In this document: one piece after another, positions 1 through 9,157 of the stretch
Layout of the letters: each line of letters starts with the position of its first letter
How positions within the stretch are numbered: the first letter of the stretch is position 1
DNA from: Bernardetia sp.
Lineage (GTDB): Bacteria; Bacteroidota; Bacteroidia; Cytophagales; Bernardetiaceae
Reading direction: 5' to 3'
Assembly (NCBI RefSeq): GCF_020630935.1
Contig: NZ_JAHDIG010000040.1
Span: 1 to 42,432, forward strand
Length of the DNA: 42,432 bases
Notes under the pieces: model-generated
The model's input: only the letters and a program-made list of their open reading frames with translations
Database searches by the model: none
Told to the model about the DNA's origin: nothing
Made by a program: the position numbers and the translations under genes

Positions 1-941
1 TGTAGCTTTCATCACACTACATTTTCTAATTTCAATTCTACCATGGGTGCTGTCTCGCTGTCGCTTAAACACCAACAACGGTGGGAATTTCGTAGTTGTT
101 TTGGTATAAATGTACGAAATCTCAGTTGTATTTTTTTTACAGTTGTCCTCGCTTGGCTTTGCCGAGTGAGTAATATGTATTTAGGCTTCCAACCTGTATT
201 TTTTAGTTGCTGCAAATACCTATGTTTTTTGAAACGCCAGCCAGAGGCTTCCAAGATAGTTACTCACTCGCTTAAAAGCAAGCGAGAGCATACTTTTTCA
301 TTTTTTGACAGCCGAGATGGAACAGGGAACGAGCGAGAGCCTACTTTTTTATTTTCTGACAGCCGAGATGCAGCAGGGGAAGGTAAAGAAGTAAATAATA
401 ATCAACTCTCCATTGATAAAACTGACTTCCCAAAACTCATAGAAGTTATTTTTGAAGCTGATTTGACTTTAGAAGACGAAAGGAAAGGCAAAAAATCAAT
501 CTTGTTTCATAAAAACATAGAAGCCACTTTTATTGCAATCTTTGAAATTAGACGTGTTACAAGCAAGAAGAAAAAGAAACATAGCCGAATTATGCTCCAA
601 ACACTCTACAAGAAAAAGCCCTCTAATAACTGAAAAAATCAGCTAAAGAAGGCTTAAAAAATCTCACCGACGTAGTTATGCCTAAAAGCCCAACTACTCA
701 CGCCCAAAAACGACTTCGGTTACTGTCTTTCATACAAATATACGAAATTCAAATACGAGAAGTTGCATTTGATGTCTAGCTACTCAAATCTAAGATTTGC
801 CTAACTGATAGGTCGTAGTCTTCACTTCGTTAAAAACTACGCCCAACAATTATTTTTTTTATTTTTTTGTTGATGGAAGACTACGAGGAACGGGGGTTAA
901 CACTTATAATATATTCAATATTCATCACGTATTATCTTTTT
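1..941. other. repeat-rich region without a confident gene
   Basis: No gene here can be supported. An open frame exists at 43-633 on the plus strand, but its first half is made of repeat sequence that recurs near 23.8-24.5 kb, and its low-complexity Lys-rich C-terminus matches no family I recognise. A second stretch at about 630-770, in another frame, also reads open for some 45 codons before a stop. The region could hold a decayed gene. The 10-bp inverted repeat at 813-822 and 877-886 (TCGTAGTCTT and its complement) encloses a T-rich loop and could form a hairpin. Confidence 0.5.
282..381 (+). repeat. two tandem copies of a ~51-bp repeat with AGCCGAGATG core
   Basis: Two adjacent, imperfect copies (about 282-330 and 333-381) share GCGAGAGC, then a T-rich stretch, then GACAGCCGAGATG and an A-G rich tail. 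The same core appears in reverse orientation at 23797-23814 and 24449-24466. A companion motif (GCCGAGTGAGTAATATGTAT, from 161) recurs inverted at 23957-23979. This is a dispersed intergenic repeat family and carries no coding signal. Confidence 0.7.
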
Positions 942-1388
942 TCAACCTTCTGAATATTTGAATCTGAATCCTTCATGATGTATCATAACAATAAAACTCA
1001 AATCTTGATTTATTAGAATATAGTCCATAGGCTGCATGAACTCTATGTTTTCATCTACAATTTTATCATAATTATTTATCAATAAAAGAAATTCGCTAAT
1101 ATTTCTAAACTCAAACGAAATATTTTTAGAGTAGCTCTCCATAGTTATTAATGTCAGTTCACTCTGTAACAACTGAATGCTATCAATAAAAAACATGTCC
1201 CTTATTTCTTCTTCTGTGTACTCTTTCAGTCCTTGTTCAAATTCTCTCCAACTTTCTATTGGAAACCATTTAGGTTTTTTACCCTCTTCGGATAGATAGT
1301 TATATATACTATTTATTGTAATTGTAGAGTTTTGTATGACTTTTTTATCTAATGTTTTACAGAAGTCCATAAAATTAGTTACTCTCAT
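942..1388 (-). CDS. putative immunity protein paired with the upstream Hint-domain toxin
   Basis: A 148-residue protein that I do not recognise at family level. It is soluble, acidic, rich in Ile, Glu and Phe, and has no signal peptide or membrane segment. Its ATG lies only 3 bases after the stop codon of the toxin-like gene on the same strand, so the two are almost certainly co-transcribed and translationally coupled. A small acidic protein directly 3' of a polymorphic toxin gene is the usual place for the cognate immunity protein, and that is the basis of this call. The context is seen in the sequence; the function is inferred. It could instead be an unrelated hypothetical protein. Confidence 0.6.
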   Translation of the reverse strand: MRVTNFMDFCKTLDKKVIQNSTITINSIYNYLSEEGKKPKWFPIESWREFEQGLKEYTEEEIRDMFFIDSIQLLQSELTLITMESYSKNISFEFRNISEFLLLINNYDKIVDENIEFMQPMDYILINQDLSFIVMIHHEGFRFKYSEG

Positions 1389-1391
1389 AAT

Positions 1392-2609
1392 CTATAACTC
1401 TTCTTGACCTTCTATAAAGTATTTAGCTACAGTACGCCCCTTCGGTTTGCCTTTCGCACTAATTTTGTCATAATCAACAACTTTGACATGTGGACCTTCT
1501 CCCATTACTGGTTCGCCAGTCATCTGAAACTCTACTCTTCTTTTAGTTCCATCTGGCAAAATACCCTCAAACCAACCATCTTTTATTTCTTTGTATGACT
1601 TCATCTGACCCAAATAGTGTTCTGCTACTTGAAAAAGGTCGTCACCGTTAGCAACAAGCCTACGTTCTACCATATTACCTCCATTGTCCATAACTTGTCT
1701 AGTATTATAATCTGGGAGACAGGTATTATGCACCAAAATCCCTTGTTTGGTTACTTGGAAATTGTGGTCTCTATAAATTTCTAAGTTATAGACTTTATGG
1801 TAGCCTTTCTTATCTTTTACTCTCTTTTTTAACTTAGCTACTCCAGTACCTTCCATAGTACGAACGTGTTCGCCTATCTTTAGCTCAGTAGCAGGAATCC
1901 AATCTTTTCTATCTTCCGACCAAATCAAATGTCCTCCTGTAACGCCTAGTGGTTTTGAATCTCCACTAAAAGTAAGATGATATAGGTCTTTAGATTCGTG
2001 TATAAACTTTCCTGTAATCGGACGAGCAAGATAATCTCCTTCTCTATGTTCTTCCCAAAAGCGAGTGTCTAGTTGATTTACTCGTATGGCTTTTAATTTA
2101 GCCCAGCCTTTAGCTCCAAGTTCTGGTATGTCTAAATATACGCTATCTCCTGCTTTCGTTGCATTATGTTTTTTTAGCCACCAATTCGGGCGACGTAGTT
2201 TGGCAGTAGTTAGTGTTCCGTCCACTTGAAGTAGTTCAAAGTCTGCCCACTTCCAAGTGTAAGGTGTAATTTCTTCCTTATCAATCTCTGTCCATTCTAT
2301 TTCCTTATCCACAGGAGAATAGGTCATTATTCCATCTGTGGTTTTCTTATTGATTTTTTGTTGCGTTTTAATGTCTTTTTCTGAATAAAAAGACTTAGCA
2401 ATAGGCTCTCCTCCCCACAGTCCTAACAATTCATAAGGGTTTACATGGTAGTAATTAGGTGTATAATTACTCTTTGTAAATAGTGGAGGAAGCGTAGCTG
2501 CTTCTAATTGTAAAGTGTTATCTACAACTTTACCTTTATCATTTTTACAACCAAAAAGAGTAAAAGGTAAAAGAAGGAGAAGACTGTAAAGTAGTTTGTA
2601 ATTGTTCAT
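1392..2609 (-). CDS. lipoprotein with pretoxin Hint domain and C-terminal toxin-like domain
   Basis: A 405-residue protein. Residues 1-21 form a lipoprotein signal peptide (hydrophobic core, lipobox LFGC, lipidated Cys 21). The middle (about 150-300) is a Hint-type pretoxin domain: the block ending in VTGGHLIWSEDR carries the TxxH motif, and the domain closes with the typical LEIYRDHNF ... VHNTC, including the HN pair. Hint domains of polymorphic toxins are thought to cleave themselves and release the C-terminal toxin. The last ~105 residues form a separate basic domain with a GPHVKV motif, which would fit a nuclease, although I cannot assign its family. There are no Rhs or YD repeats, so this is an unusually short carrier. 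The neighbouring 942-1388 gene is the likely immunity partner. Confidence 0.75.
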   Translation of the reverse strand: MNNYKLLYSLLLLLPFTLFGCKNDKGKVVDNTLQLEAATLPPLFTKSNYTPNYYHVNPYELLGLWGGEPIAKSFYSEKDIKTQQKINKKTTDGIMTYSPVDKEIEWTEIDKEEITPYTWKWADFELLQVDGTLTTAKLRRPNWWLKKHNATKAGDSVYLDIPELGAKGWAKLKAIRVNQLDTRFWEEHREGDYLARPITGKFIHESKDLYHLTFSGDSKPLGVTGGHLIWSEDRKDWIPATELKIGEHVRTMEGTGVAKLKKRVKDKKGYHKVYNLEIYRDHNFQVTKQGILVHNTCLPDYNTRQVMDNGGNMVERRLVANGDDLFQVAEHYLGQMKSYKEIKDGWFEGILPDGTKRRVEFQMTGEPVMGEGPHVKVVDYDKISAKGKPKGRTVAKYFIEGQEEL

Positions 2610-2643
2610 AATGTCTTGTTATACTTAATGAGTTTTTCATCTG

Positions 2644-2651
2644 CAAAAGTA
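2644..2651 (-). promoter_or_regulatory. candidate -7 box (TACTTTTG) for the toxin-immunity pair
   Basis: On the minus strand this reads TACTTTTG, matching the Bacteroidota consensus TAnnTTTG. It lies 34 bp upstream of the toxin ATG and just after the icmF terminator, so the pair probably has its own transcript with a short leader of about 28 nt. No clear -33 box was identified. Confidence 0.45.
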
Positions 2652-2653
2652 AG

Positions 2654-2691
2654 AAAAACCTACAAGATTAAAGATATTCTTGTAGGTTTTT
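2654..2691 (-). terminator. intrinsic terminator of icmF
   Basis: A 14-bp perfect stem (AAAAACCTACAAGA and its complement) with a 10-nt loop lies 13 bp after the icmF stop. In the minus-strand transcript it is followed by U-rich sequence. Its A/T-flanked symmetry would also let it work in the other direction. Confidence 0.75.
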
Positions 2692-2703
2692 GTAAATAGT
2701 TAT

Positions 2704-5700
2704 CTACATATTCCTCCTATACTGTCCTCCAACTTCAAACAATGCTCTGGTTATCTGTCCGAGTGTACAGATTTTGGTAGCTTCCATAAGCTGCTCAAAG
2801 AGATTTTGGTGTTGAATAGCTGCTTTTTGAAGGTTTTTGAGCGTTTGTTTGCTCTTTTCCTCATCAAAAGTATGTAGCTTTTTGCGTGTCTGAATTTGGT
2901 ATTCCTTTTCTTCTTCTGTTGAGCGAATCACTTCGGCAGGAACAACCGTCGGCGAGCCTTTCGAAGAAAGGAAGGTATTTACACCAATAATCGGATATTC
3001 GCCTGTGTGCTTGAGCATCTCGTAGTGCATACTCTCCTCTTGGATTTGTGTGCGTTGGAACTGTCTTTCCATTGCTCCCAGTACGCCCCCACGCTCCGTA
3101 ATTTGGTCAAAGATTTTCAAAACGGCTTCTTCTACCAAATCGGTTAGCTCTTCGATAATAAACGAGCCTTGAATCGGATTTTCATTTTTTGCAAGTCCTA
3201 ATTCCTTATTGATAATAAGCTGAATCGCTACGGCACGGCGAACAGAATCTTCCGTTGGTGTCGTGATGGCTTCATCGTAAGCGTTGGTGTGAAGCGAGTT
3301 ACAGTTGTCGTAAATGGCATACAAGGCTTGTAGCGTAGTACGGATGTCGTTGAAGTCAATTTCTTGTGCGTGAAGCGAACGCCCAGAAGTTTGAATGTGG
3401 TATTTGAGTTTTTGCGAACGGTCGTTTGCTCCATATTTGTATTTCATCGCCTTTGCCCAAATACGACGAGCCACACGCCCAATCACTGAATATTCTGGGT
3501 CGATGCCATTGGAGAAAAAGTAAGAGAAGTTCGGTGCAAAATCATCGATATTCATTCCTCTACTCAAATAATATTCGGCAAAGGTAAAGCCGTTGCTAAG
3601 CGTAAAGGCAAGTTGCGTAATCGGATTTGCTCCTGCTTCGGCAATGTGATAACCAGAAATAGAAACCGAATAGAAATTACGAACGCTTTTATCGATAAAA
3701 TACTGCTGAATGTCGCCCATTAGTTTCAAAGAAAACTCTGTGCTGAAAATACACGTATTTTGAGCTTGGTCTTCCTTCAAAATATCAGCTTGTACCGTTC
3801 CACGAACTTGTATAAGCGTCTTGGCTTTGATTTGCTCATAGACTTCTTTTGGCAACACTTCATCGCCTGTTACACCTAAAAGCATCAAGCCCAAGCCGTC
3901 GTTTCCTTCTGGTAAATCGCCGTAGTATTGTGGTCTTGTTTTTCCTTCATATTTCTTAGCAATTTTCGCCTCAACTTCTTCTACCAAATCGTTTTCTTTG
4001 ATATAAATTTCGCATTGCTGGTCAATGGCGGCATTCATAAAAAAGGCACATACCGTAGCAGCAGGACCGTTGATGGTCATCGAAACCGAAGTCGTAGGAT
4101 CAGAAAGGTTAAAGCCAGAATAGAGCTTCTTGGCATCATCTAAACAACAAACACTTACACCAGAGTTGCCAATTTTTCCATAAATATCTGGACGATAATC
4201 TGGGTCTTCGCCATAGAGCGTTACCGAATCAAAAGCCGTAGAAAGACGAGCCGCAGGCATTCCTTTTGAGAGATAATGGAAACGTCGGTTGGTACGTTCT
4301 GGGTGTCCTTCTCCTGCAAACATACGAGTTGGGTCTTCACCTGTGCGTTTGAATGGAAAAACTCCAGCCGTGTAAGGAAACTCTCCCGGTACGTTTTCTT
4401 GTAAATTCCATTTCAAAATATCTCCCCAACTTCTGTATTTTGGTAGGGAAATTTTAGGAATTGGAGTGTGTGAAAGCGATTCAGTATGCGTTTTTACCTT
4501 GATTTCTTTGTTTCTGACTTGATAAGTAAAAACATCAGCTTTGTATGAAGCTACCTTGTCTTTCCAGTCTTCAATGATTTTCCAGTTTGTACCCTCCAAA
4601 CCTAATTTTACTTGCTCAAAAGTATCTTTCAAACCTTCCAAAATTGGCGTTTTGATGTCTTCACTCATTTCTTTGTTATCCTCAACCGTTTGGATAGCTT
4701 GGTGCAATCCGTAGAGTTTATCAGCAATTTCGGACTGTGTTTCTACTGTTTCATCATAACGGCGATTATTTTCGCTGATTTCAGACAGATAACGAACTCT
4801 TGCAGGTGGAATAATGTACTGCTTTTCAGAAGTGGCAGCCGAAAGCTCAAAAGAAGAGTCAAAATCTGAACTTGTTTTTTCATTGATTAAATCAATGATA
4901 GCACGGTAAAGCGTGTTTGTTCCCACGTCGTTAAACTGTGAAGCGATTGTTCCATACACTGGCAAGGTGTCGTCTGAAACGTCCCAAAGGTTGCGATTTC
5001 GCTTGTATTGTTTCTTTACATCACGCAAAGCATCTAAAGCACCACGCTTATCAAATTTATTAAGAGCAATAATATCAGCAAAATCAATCATATCGATTTT
5101 CTCTAACTGCGAAGCTGCACCATATTCAGGTGTCATGACATAGAGAGAAGCATCAGAATGGTCAATAATTTCTGTGTCAGACTGACCAATACCAGAAGTT
5201 TCTAAAATAATCAAGTCATATTCGGCAGCTTTAAGAATATCTAAGGCATCTTGAACGTATTTTGAAAGTGCTAAATTAGACTGACGAGTAGCTAAAGAAC
5301 GCATATAAACACGACCATTTGTAATCGAATTCATACGAATACGATCGCCAAGTAAAGCTCCACCTGTACGACGACGAGAAGGATCGACCGACACAATCGC
5401 AATCGTTTTGTCTTCAAAATCCATCAAATAACGACGTACTAGCTCATCTACCATCGATGATTTACCTGCTCCACCTGTTCCTGTAATTCCCAAAACTGGG
5501 GCAGATTTCTCTGGAATAAGTGTTTTTACTTTTTCTAAAAGATGCTTGTTCTCTTCTGGGTAATTTTCTACTGCCGAAATAATACGAGCAATATGTTTTG
5601 AATCTTTTTCTTTGATTTTTTCTACCTCATCTTCCGTTACATCATCGCCTGTTGGGTAGTCTGACTTTTGTAAAAGGTCGTTTATCATTCCCTGCAAACC

Positions 5701-6102
5701 CATTGCACGTCCATCGTCTGGATGATAAATTCTTGTAATGCCATAATTATGTAATTCTTCGATTTCGGTAGGCAAAATCACACCTCCACCACCTCCAAAG
5801 AGTTTGATATGTCCTGCTCCTCGTTCTTTCAGAAGGTCGTGCATATATTTAAAAAATTCTACATGTCCACCTTGATAGGAAGTAATGGCGATAGCTTGTG
5901 CATCTTCTTGAATGGCACAATTTACAATTTCTTCTACCGAACGGTTATGCCCTAAGTGGATAACTTCTGCACCCGAAGACTGAATAATTCGGCGCATTAT
6001 ATTTATAGCTGCATCGTGTCCATCAAAAAGAGCGGCTGCTGTAACGACACGCAGTTTGTTTTTGGAAACGTAAGGACTTTGAACTGGAGGATTTGTACTC
6101 AT
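2704..6102 (-). CDS. icmF: fused isobutyryl-CoA mutase (IcmF)
   Basis: An 1132-residue adenosylcobalamin-dependent mutase that interconverts isobutyryl-CoA and n-butyryl-CoA (or related branched acyl-CoAs), with its own G-protein chaperone in the same chain. Domains in order: B12-binding domain at about 1-145 with the cobalt-ligand His 29 in FDGHDAA; MeaB/ArgK-type GTPase at about 200-400 with Walker [13 protein letters not shown] (205-216), ETSGIGQSD (301-309) and base-recognition NKFD (348-351); a linker; and the acyl-CoA mutase TIM-barrel domain from about 560 to the end. Length and order match IcmF rather than methylmalonyl-CoA mutase. FPF at 582-584 sits where MutA-type enzymes have a Tyr-containing loop, as expected for isobutyryl specificity. 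It stands alone, with its own promoter and terminator. Confidence 0.93.
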   Translation of the reverse strand: MSTNPPVQSPYVSKNKLRVVTAAALFDGHDAAINIMRRIIQSSGAEVIHLGHNRSVEEIVNCAIQEDAQAIAITSYQGGHVEFFKYMHDLLKERGAGHIKLFGGGGGVILPTEIEELHNYGITRIYHPDDGRAMGLQGMINDLLQKSDYPTGDDVTEDEVEKIKEKDSKHIARIISAVENYPEENKHLLEKVKTLIPEKSAPVLGITGTGGAGKSSMVDELVRRYLMDFEDKTIAIVSVDPSRRRTGGALLGDRIRMNSITNGRVYMRSLATRQSNLALSKYVQDALDILKAAEYDLIILETSGIGQSDTEIIDHSDASLYVMTPEYGAASQLEKIDMIDFADIIALNKFDKRGALDALRDVKKQYKRNRNLWDVSDDTLPVYGTIASQFNDVGTNTLYRAIIDLINEKTSSDFDSSFELSAATSEKQYIIPPARVRYLSEISENNRRYDETVETQSEIADKLYGLHQAIQTVEDNKEMSEDIKTPILEGLKDTFEQVKLGLEGTNWKIIEDWKDKVASYKADVFTYQVRNKEIKVKTHTESLSHTPIPKISLPKYRSWGDILKWNLQENVPGEFPYTAGVFPFKRTGEDPTRMFAGEGHPERTNRRFHYLSKGMPAARLSTAFDSVTLYGEDPDYRPDIYGKIGNSGVSVCCLDDAKKLYSGFNLSDPTTSVSMTINGPAATVCAFFMNAAIDQQCEIYIKENDLVEEVEAKIAKKYEGKTRPQYYGDLPEGNDGLGLMLLGVTGDEVLPKEVYEQIKAKTLIQVRGTVQADILKEDQAQNTCIFSTEFSLKLMGDIQQYFIDKSVRNFYSVSISGYHIAEAGANPITQLAFTLSNGFTFAEYYLSRGMNIDDFAPNFSYFFSNGIDPEYSVIGRVARRIWAKAMKYKYGANDRSQKLKYHIQTSGRSLHAQEIDFNDIRTTLQALYAIYDNCNSLHTNAYDEAITTPTEDSVRRAVAIQLIINKELGLAKNENPIQGSFIIEELTDLVEEAVLKIFDQITERGGVLGAMERQFQRTQIQEESMHYEMLKHTGEYPIIGVNTFLSSKGSPTVVPAEVIRSTEEEKEYQIQTRKKLHTFDEEKSKQTLKNLQKAAIQHQNLFEQLMEATKICTLGQITRALFEVGGQYRRNM

Positions 6103-6153
6103 AATGTATTTTATGTATTTATTGGAATGGCTTTTTTTACTTGTATTATTTTC

Positions 6154-6197
6154 GCACTCTGAAGAGTACGCTATACTTTCACACTCTAAAGAGTGTG
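6154..6197 (-). repeat. two adjacent palindromes in the icmF leader
   Basis: CACACTCTAAAGAGTGTG (6180-6197) is a near-perfect palindrome with 8-bp arms. A second, weaker copy lies at 6154-6169. The first begins 9 nt after the candidate icmF -7 box on the minus strand, so it would sit at the very 5' end of the mRNA. The same motif occurs at 26313-26330. Confidence 0.7.
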
Positions 6198-6206
6198 CTA
6201 CAATTA

Positions 6207-6214
6207 CAAAAATA
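6207..6214 (-). promoter_or_regulatory. candidate -7 box (TATTTTTG) for icmF
   Basis: The minus-strand reading TATTTTTG fits TAnnTTTG and lies about 105 bp upstream of the icmF ATG. The predicted transcript start falls at the palindrome at 6180-6197. No convincing -33 TTG box was fixed. Confidence 0.4.
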
Positions 6215-6299
6215 CTAAGAAAAAATGAAGTGGGATTGTTTTGTGTCTCTCAAATCAAAATGTGTATATTTATCTTTTCAATCTCAATACAAACAAATT

Positions 6300-7058
6300 A
6301 TGAAATATCTTTCTTTAATCATTTTTTTAGTTGCTTTTTCATCCTGCTCTTCTTCTAAAGTTTCCTATTACGAAGATATTATAAAAGGAACTTGGTATCC
6401 AGACAAAAGAGACTTCTTAGGTCGTATCCAATTTCAAGACAAGCAAGCCCTTTATGAAAGACAAGAAATCATTGATAAAACGGAGAAATGGAAAGTAAGA
6501 GACACTATAAAAATTATAGAGAAGGTAAAGCAAGGCAAAAATGCTGTTATTTTAATCTTGGAAAATAAAAAGAATCATGAAGAAATAGTTTATAATGCTT
6601 TTATGATAGAAAATACAAGCAGTTCAACTATTAAAACTGTCGTGATGCCGAGCAGAAAAGGCTACCCTACGGCAGTAGAAGCAAAAGAAGCTATCCAAAA
6701 TTATGAGTTTAAGCATATCAAACATCAAGTGATGCTTTCTAAAAAACTCATAGATGATATAGACAACACTTTGAAACCTCTCTACGAAATTACAAGAGAA
6801 GACTATGTGAAAGTCATCAAAAAGCTAAATTCAATGAAAGAAGAATTGGATAAGTATGCAGAATATCAAGCTAAGGAAAGCTACAACAGCGCAGAAACTA
6901 TTGTAGGAAAAGTAGGTAAAGAACTTTTCAGAAAAGAACTGTTCTTAATGGGATATAATCCTTACTTAGACCTTGATGAAAATGGAAAGCATTATTCTAA
7001 AAAATTTAAAGACGACAAAGAAATACAAGAACTAATGAAGGAAGTAGAAGATAGATAA
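6300..7058 (+). CDS. hypothetical lipoprotein
   Basis: A 252-residue protein from the ATG at 6300. The open frame extends 25 codons further upstream, but this ATG places a lipoprotein signal directly at the N-terminus: MKYLSLIIFLVAFSSC, with Cys 16 as the lipidation site. The mature part starts with a short region (GTWYPDKRDFLGRIQF) like those of small lipocalin-type Bacteroidota lipoproteins. It then becomes helical and highly charged (Lys and Glu rich, about 145-252). I do not recognise a family. The protein is expected to be membrane-anchored on the periplasmic side or outer membrane. It ends 9 bp before the aspS promoter, so the two genes are probably transcribed separately. Confidence 0.7.
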   Translation: MKYLSLIIFLVAFSSCSSSKVSYYEDIIKGTWYPDKRDFLGRIQFQDKQALYERQEIIDKTEKWKVRDTIKIIEKVKQGKNAVILILENKKNHEEIVYNAFMIENTSSSTIKTVVMPSRKGYPTAVEAKEAIQNYEFKHIKHQVMLSKKLIDDIDNTLKPLYEITREDYVKVIKKLNSMKEELDKYAEYQAKESYNSAETIVGKVGKELFRKELFLMGYNPYLDLDENGKHYSKKFKDDKEIQELMKEVEDR

Positions 7059-7067
7059 AAAAAACTT

Positions 7068-7075
7068 TACCTTTG
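7068..7075 (+). promoter_or_regulatory. candidate -7 box (TACCTTTG) for aspS
   Basis: TACCTTTG followed by C matches the Bacteroidota -7 consensus, 64 bp upstream of the chosen aspS ATG. Nine nt later the 16-bp weak palindrome 7085-7100 (ATAC ... GTAT arms) would lie at the 5' end of the transcript. Confidence 0.5.
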
Positions 7076-7139
7076 CACTATTCAATACATTTTAGTGTAT
7101 CAGAAAAGAAACTTACAGCTTATATCAATTATAGATTTT

Positions 7140-8912
7140 ATGTTAAGAACACATACTTGTGGAGAGCTTCGTCTTTCCGATGTAGAAAAAAATGAAGAAA
7201 TCATCCTTTGTGGATGGGTACGCCGTATTCGTGATAAAGGAAAGCTCCTTTGGATAGATTTGCGTGATAGATATGGAATCACACAGCTTTTCTTAGAAGA
7301 AGATAGCACCGACCCAGCACTTTTAGAGCTTGTTAGAGAAAAATTAGGTAGAGAGTGCATAATTAAAGCTACAGGAAAACTTATTGAGCGCACCTCTAAA
7401 AACCCAGACCTTCCAACAGGAGATGTCGAACTCAAAATTTCTGCCTTAGAGATTTTGAATGGTTCTAAAGTTCCTCCATTTTTGATTGAAGAAGAAACTG
7501 ATGGAGGCGATGAGCTTCGTATGAAATATCGCTACTTAGATTTGCGTCGTCCGAATTTGCAAAAAAATATGATGCTTCGCCACAAGATGGCACAGGCAAT
7601 GCGTAGATATTTGGATGGAAAGGATTTTATGGAAATCGAAACACCATTTCTGATTAAATCTACACCAGAAGGTGCAAGAGATTTTGTTGTGCCTAGCCGT
7701 ATGCACCCTGGAGAATTTTACGCCTTGCCACAAAGTCCACAGACCTTTAAGCAAATTTTAATGGTTTCGGGATATGATAAATATTTCCAAATTGTTCGTT
7801 GTTTTAGAGACGAAGATTTGAGAGCCGACCGTCAGCCAGAATTTACACAAATAGACTGTGAAATGTCTTTTGTCTCACAAGAAGATATTTTAAATAATTT
7901 TGAAGGACTTTTGAAGTATCTTTTCAAAGAACTCAAAGGAATTGATATTGATTACGATTTTCCTAGAATGACGTATGACGAAGCGATGAAAAACTATGGC
8001 AACGACAAGCCAGATATTCGCTTTGGAATGAAGTTTAAGGAAATGAATGAAGTTACAAAAGGCAAAGACTTCAAAGTTTTTGATGATGCAGAGCTTATTT
8101 TGGGAATTAATGCAGAAGGTTGTGCAGGCTATTCTCGCAAGCAACTAGATGCACTTACTAATTTTGTAAAGAAACCTCAAATCGGAGCAACTGGACTTAT
8201 CTACTTAAAGTGCAACGAAGACGGAACATTCAAATCTTCAGTAGATAAATTCTTTAATGAGGAAGACTTGAAAAAATGGGCAGACCTTTGTGATGCAAAA
8301 GCAGGCGATTTGATTTTGGTGTTGGCTGGAGAAGCTAACAAGACTAGAAAAGCAATGAGCGAACTCCGTTTGGAAATGGGCAATCAGCTTGGCTTTAGAA
8401 AAGACAACGATTACAAACCTCTTTGGGTAGTAGATTTCCCTCTTTTAGAATGGGGCGAAGAAGAAAACCGTTGGTTTGCGATGCACCATCCATTTACATC
8501 TCCAAAGAAACAAGATATAGAAAAACTAAATACCAATCCTGCCGATGTACGTGCAGATGCGTATGATTTGGTTCTGAATGGCGTTGAGATTGGTGGAGGT
8601 TCTATTCGTATTTATGATAGAGCTTTACAGGAAAAAATGCTTTCATTCTTAGGTTTTTCAGACGAAGAAGCAAAGGCTCAGTTTGGTTTCTTGATGGATG
8701 CCTTTGAATACGGCGCACCTCCTCACGGTGGAATTGCCCTTGGCTTTGACCGTCTGTGTGCTTTGTTTGGTGGCGAGCAGAGTATTAGAGATTTTATCGC
8801 TTTCCCTAAAAACAATGCAGGAAAAGACCTTATGATAGACGCACCTGCTCCAATCGACGAAAAACAGCTTGAAGAATTAGAGATTAAAGTAGATTTGAAA
8901 GCAAAAGTGTAA
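7140..8912 (+). CDS. aspS: aspartate--tRNA ligase
   Basis: A 590-residue class II aminoacyl-tRNA synthetase that charges tRNA-Asp (cytosolic). The N-terminal OB-fold anticodon-binding domain (about 1-110, [20 protein letters not shown]) is followed by the catalytic core. The core has class II motif 2 [18 protein letters not shown], the bacterial GAD insertion domain (about 290-420), and motif 3 [15 protein letters not shown] near the C-terminus. The size is normal for bacterial AspRS. The open frame reaches back to 7095, but [14 protein letters not shown] from 7140 is the conserved AspRS start and leaves a leader of about 55 nt after the -7 box. A hairpin terminator follows at 8948. Confidence 0.97.
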   Translation: MLRTHTCGELRLSDVEKNEEIILCGWVRRIRDKGKLLWIDLRDRYGITQLFLEEDSTDPALLELVREKLGRECIIKATGKLIERTSKNPDLPTGDVELKISALEILNGSKVPPFLIEEETDGGDELRMKYRYLDLRRPNLQKNMMLRHKMAQAMRRYLDGKDFMEIETPFLIKSTPEGARDFVVPSRMHPGEFYALPQSPQTFKQILMVSGYDKYFQIVRCFRDEDLRADRQPEFTQIDCEMSFVSQEDILNNFEGLLKYLFKELKGIDIDYDFPRMTYDEAMKNYGNDKPDIRFGMKFKEMNEVTKGKDFKVFDDAELILGINAEGCAGYSRKQLDALTNFVKKPQIGATGLIYLKCNEDGTFKSSVDKFFNEEDLKKWADLCDAKAGDLILVLAGEANKTRKAMSELRLEMGNQLGFRKDNDYKPLWVVDFPLLEWGEEENRWFAMHHPFTSPKKQDIEKLNTNPADVRADAYDLVLNGVEIGGGSIRIYDRALQEKMLSFLGFSDEEAKAQFGFLMDAFEYGAPPHGGIALGFDRLCALFGGEQSIRDFIAFPKNNAGKDLMIDAPAPIDEKQLEELEIKVDLKAKV

Positions 8913-8930
8913 CGCATACTTTAGTGTGCG
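8913..8930 (+). repeat. palindrome directly after the aspS stop codon
   Basis: CGCATACTTTAGTGTGCG starts on the base after the TAA of aspS. It resembles the palindromes at 26183-26200 and 6180-6197. No T-tract follows, so it is not a classical terminator; the real terminator lies 18 bp further on. Confidence 0.6.
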
Positions 8931-8947
8931 AAAAAAATCATAATGAT

Positions 8948-8987
8948 AAAACTGCTTGATAACTTTCTGTTATTGAGCAGTTTTTTT
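8948..8987 (+). terminator. intrinsic terminator of aspS
   Basis: A 16-bp stem (AAAACTGCTTGATAAC against GTTATTGAGCAGTTTT, with a single G-U pair) has a 5-nt loop and ends in a run of T. It lies 35 bp after the aspS stop. Confidence 0.85.
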
Positions 8988-9052
8988 ATAAATCTTCATT
9001 GATGGCTGCATTTTGAGCCTCAACAACGGTTATTTTCTCCAACCGTCACATA

Positions 9053-9094
9053 AAAAAATAAGCAACTACACTATACTGTAATTGCTTATTTTTA
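9053..9094 (-). terminator. probable bidirectional terminator between aspS and the OMP gene
   Basis: The arms AAAAATAAGCAA and TTGCTTATTTTT pair around a 16-nt loop. The A/T tails on both sides make it functional in either direction. It lies 64 bp after the stop of the minus-strand barrel protein. Confidence 0.6.
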
Positions 9095-9157
9095 AATTAA
9101 TAGGAAGAGATATTTGTTCTAGGCGAACTACTTACCTTCTCATAGTTGGTTTTATTT

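Noticed and set aside
43-633. Open frame of 196 codons on the plus strand
   Set aside because: Its N-terminal half consists of repeat sequence found elsewhere in the window, the composition is not protein-like, and no family is recognised. It may include a remnant of a real gene.
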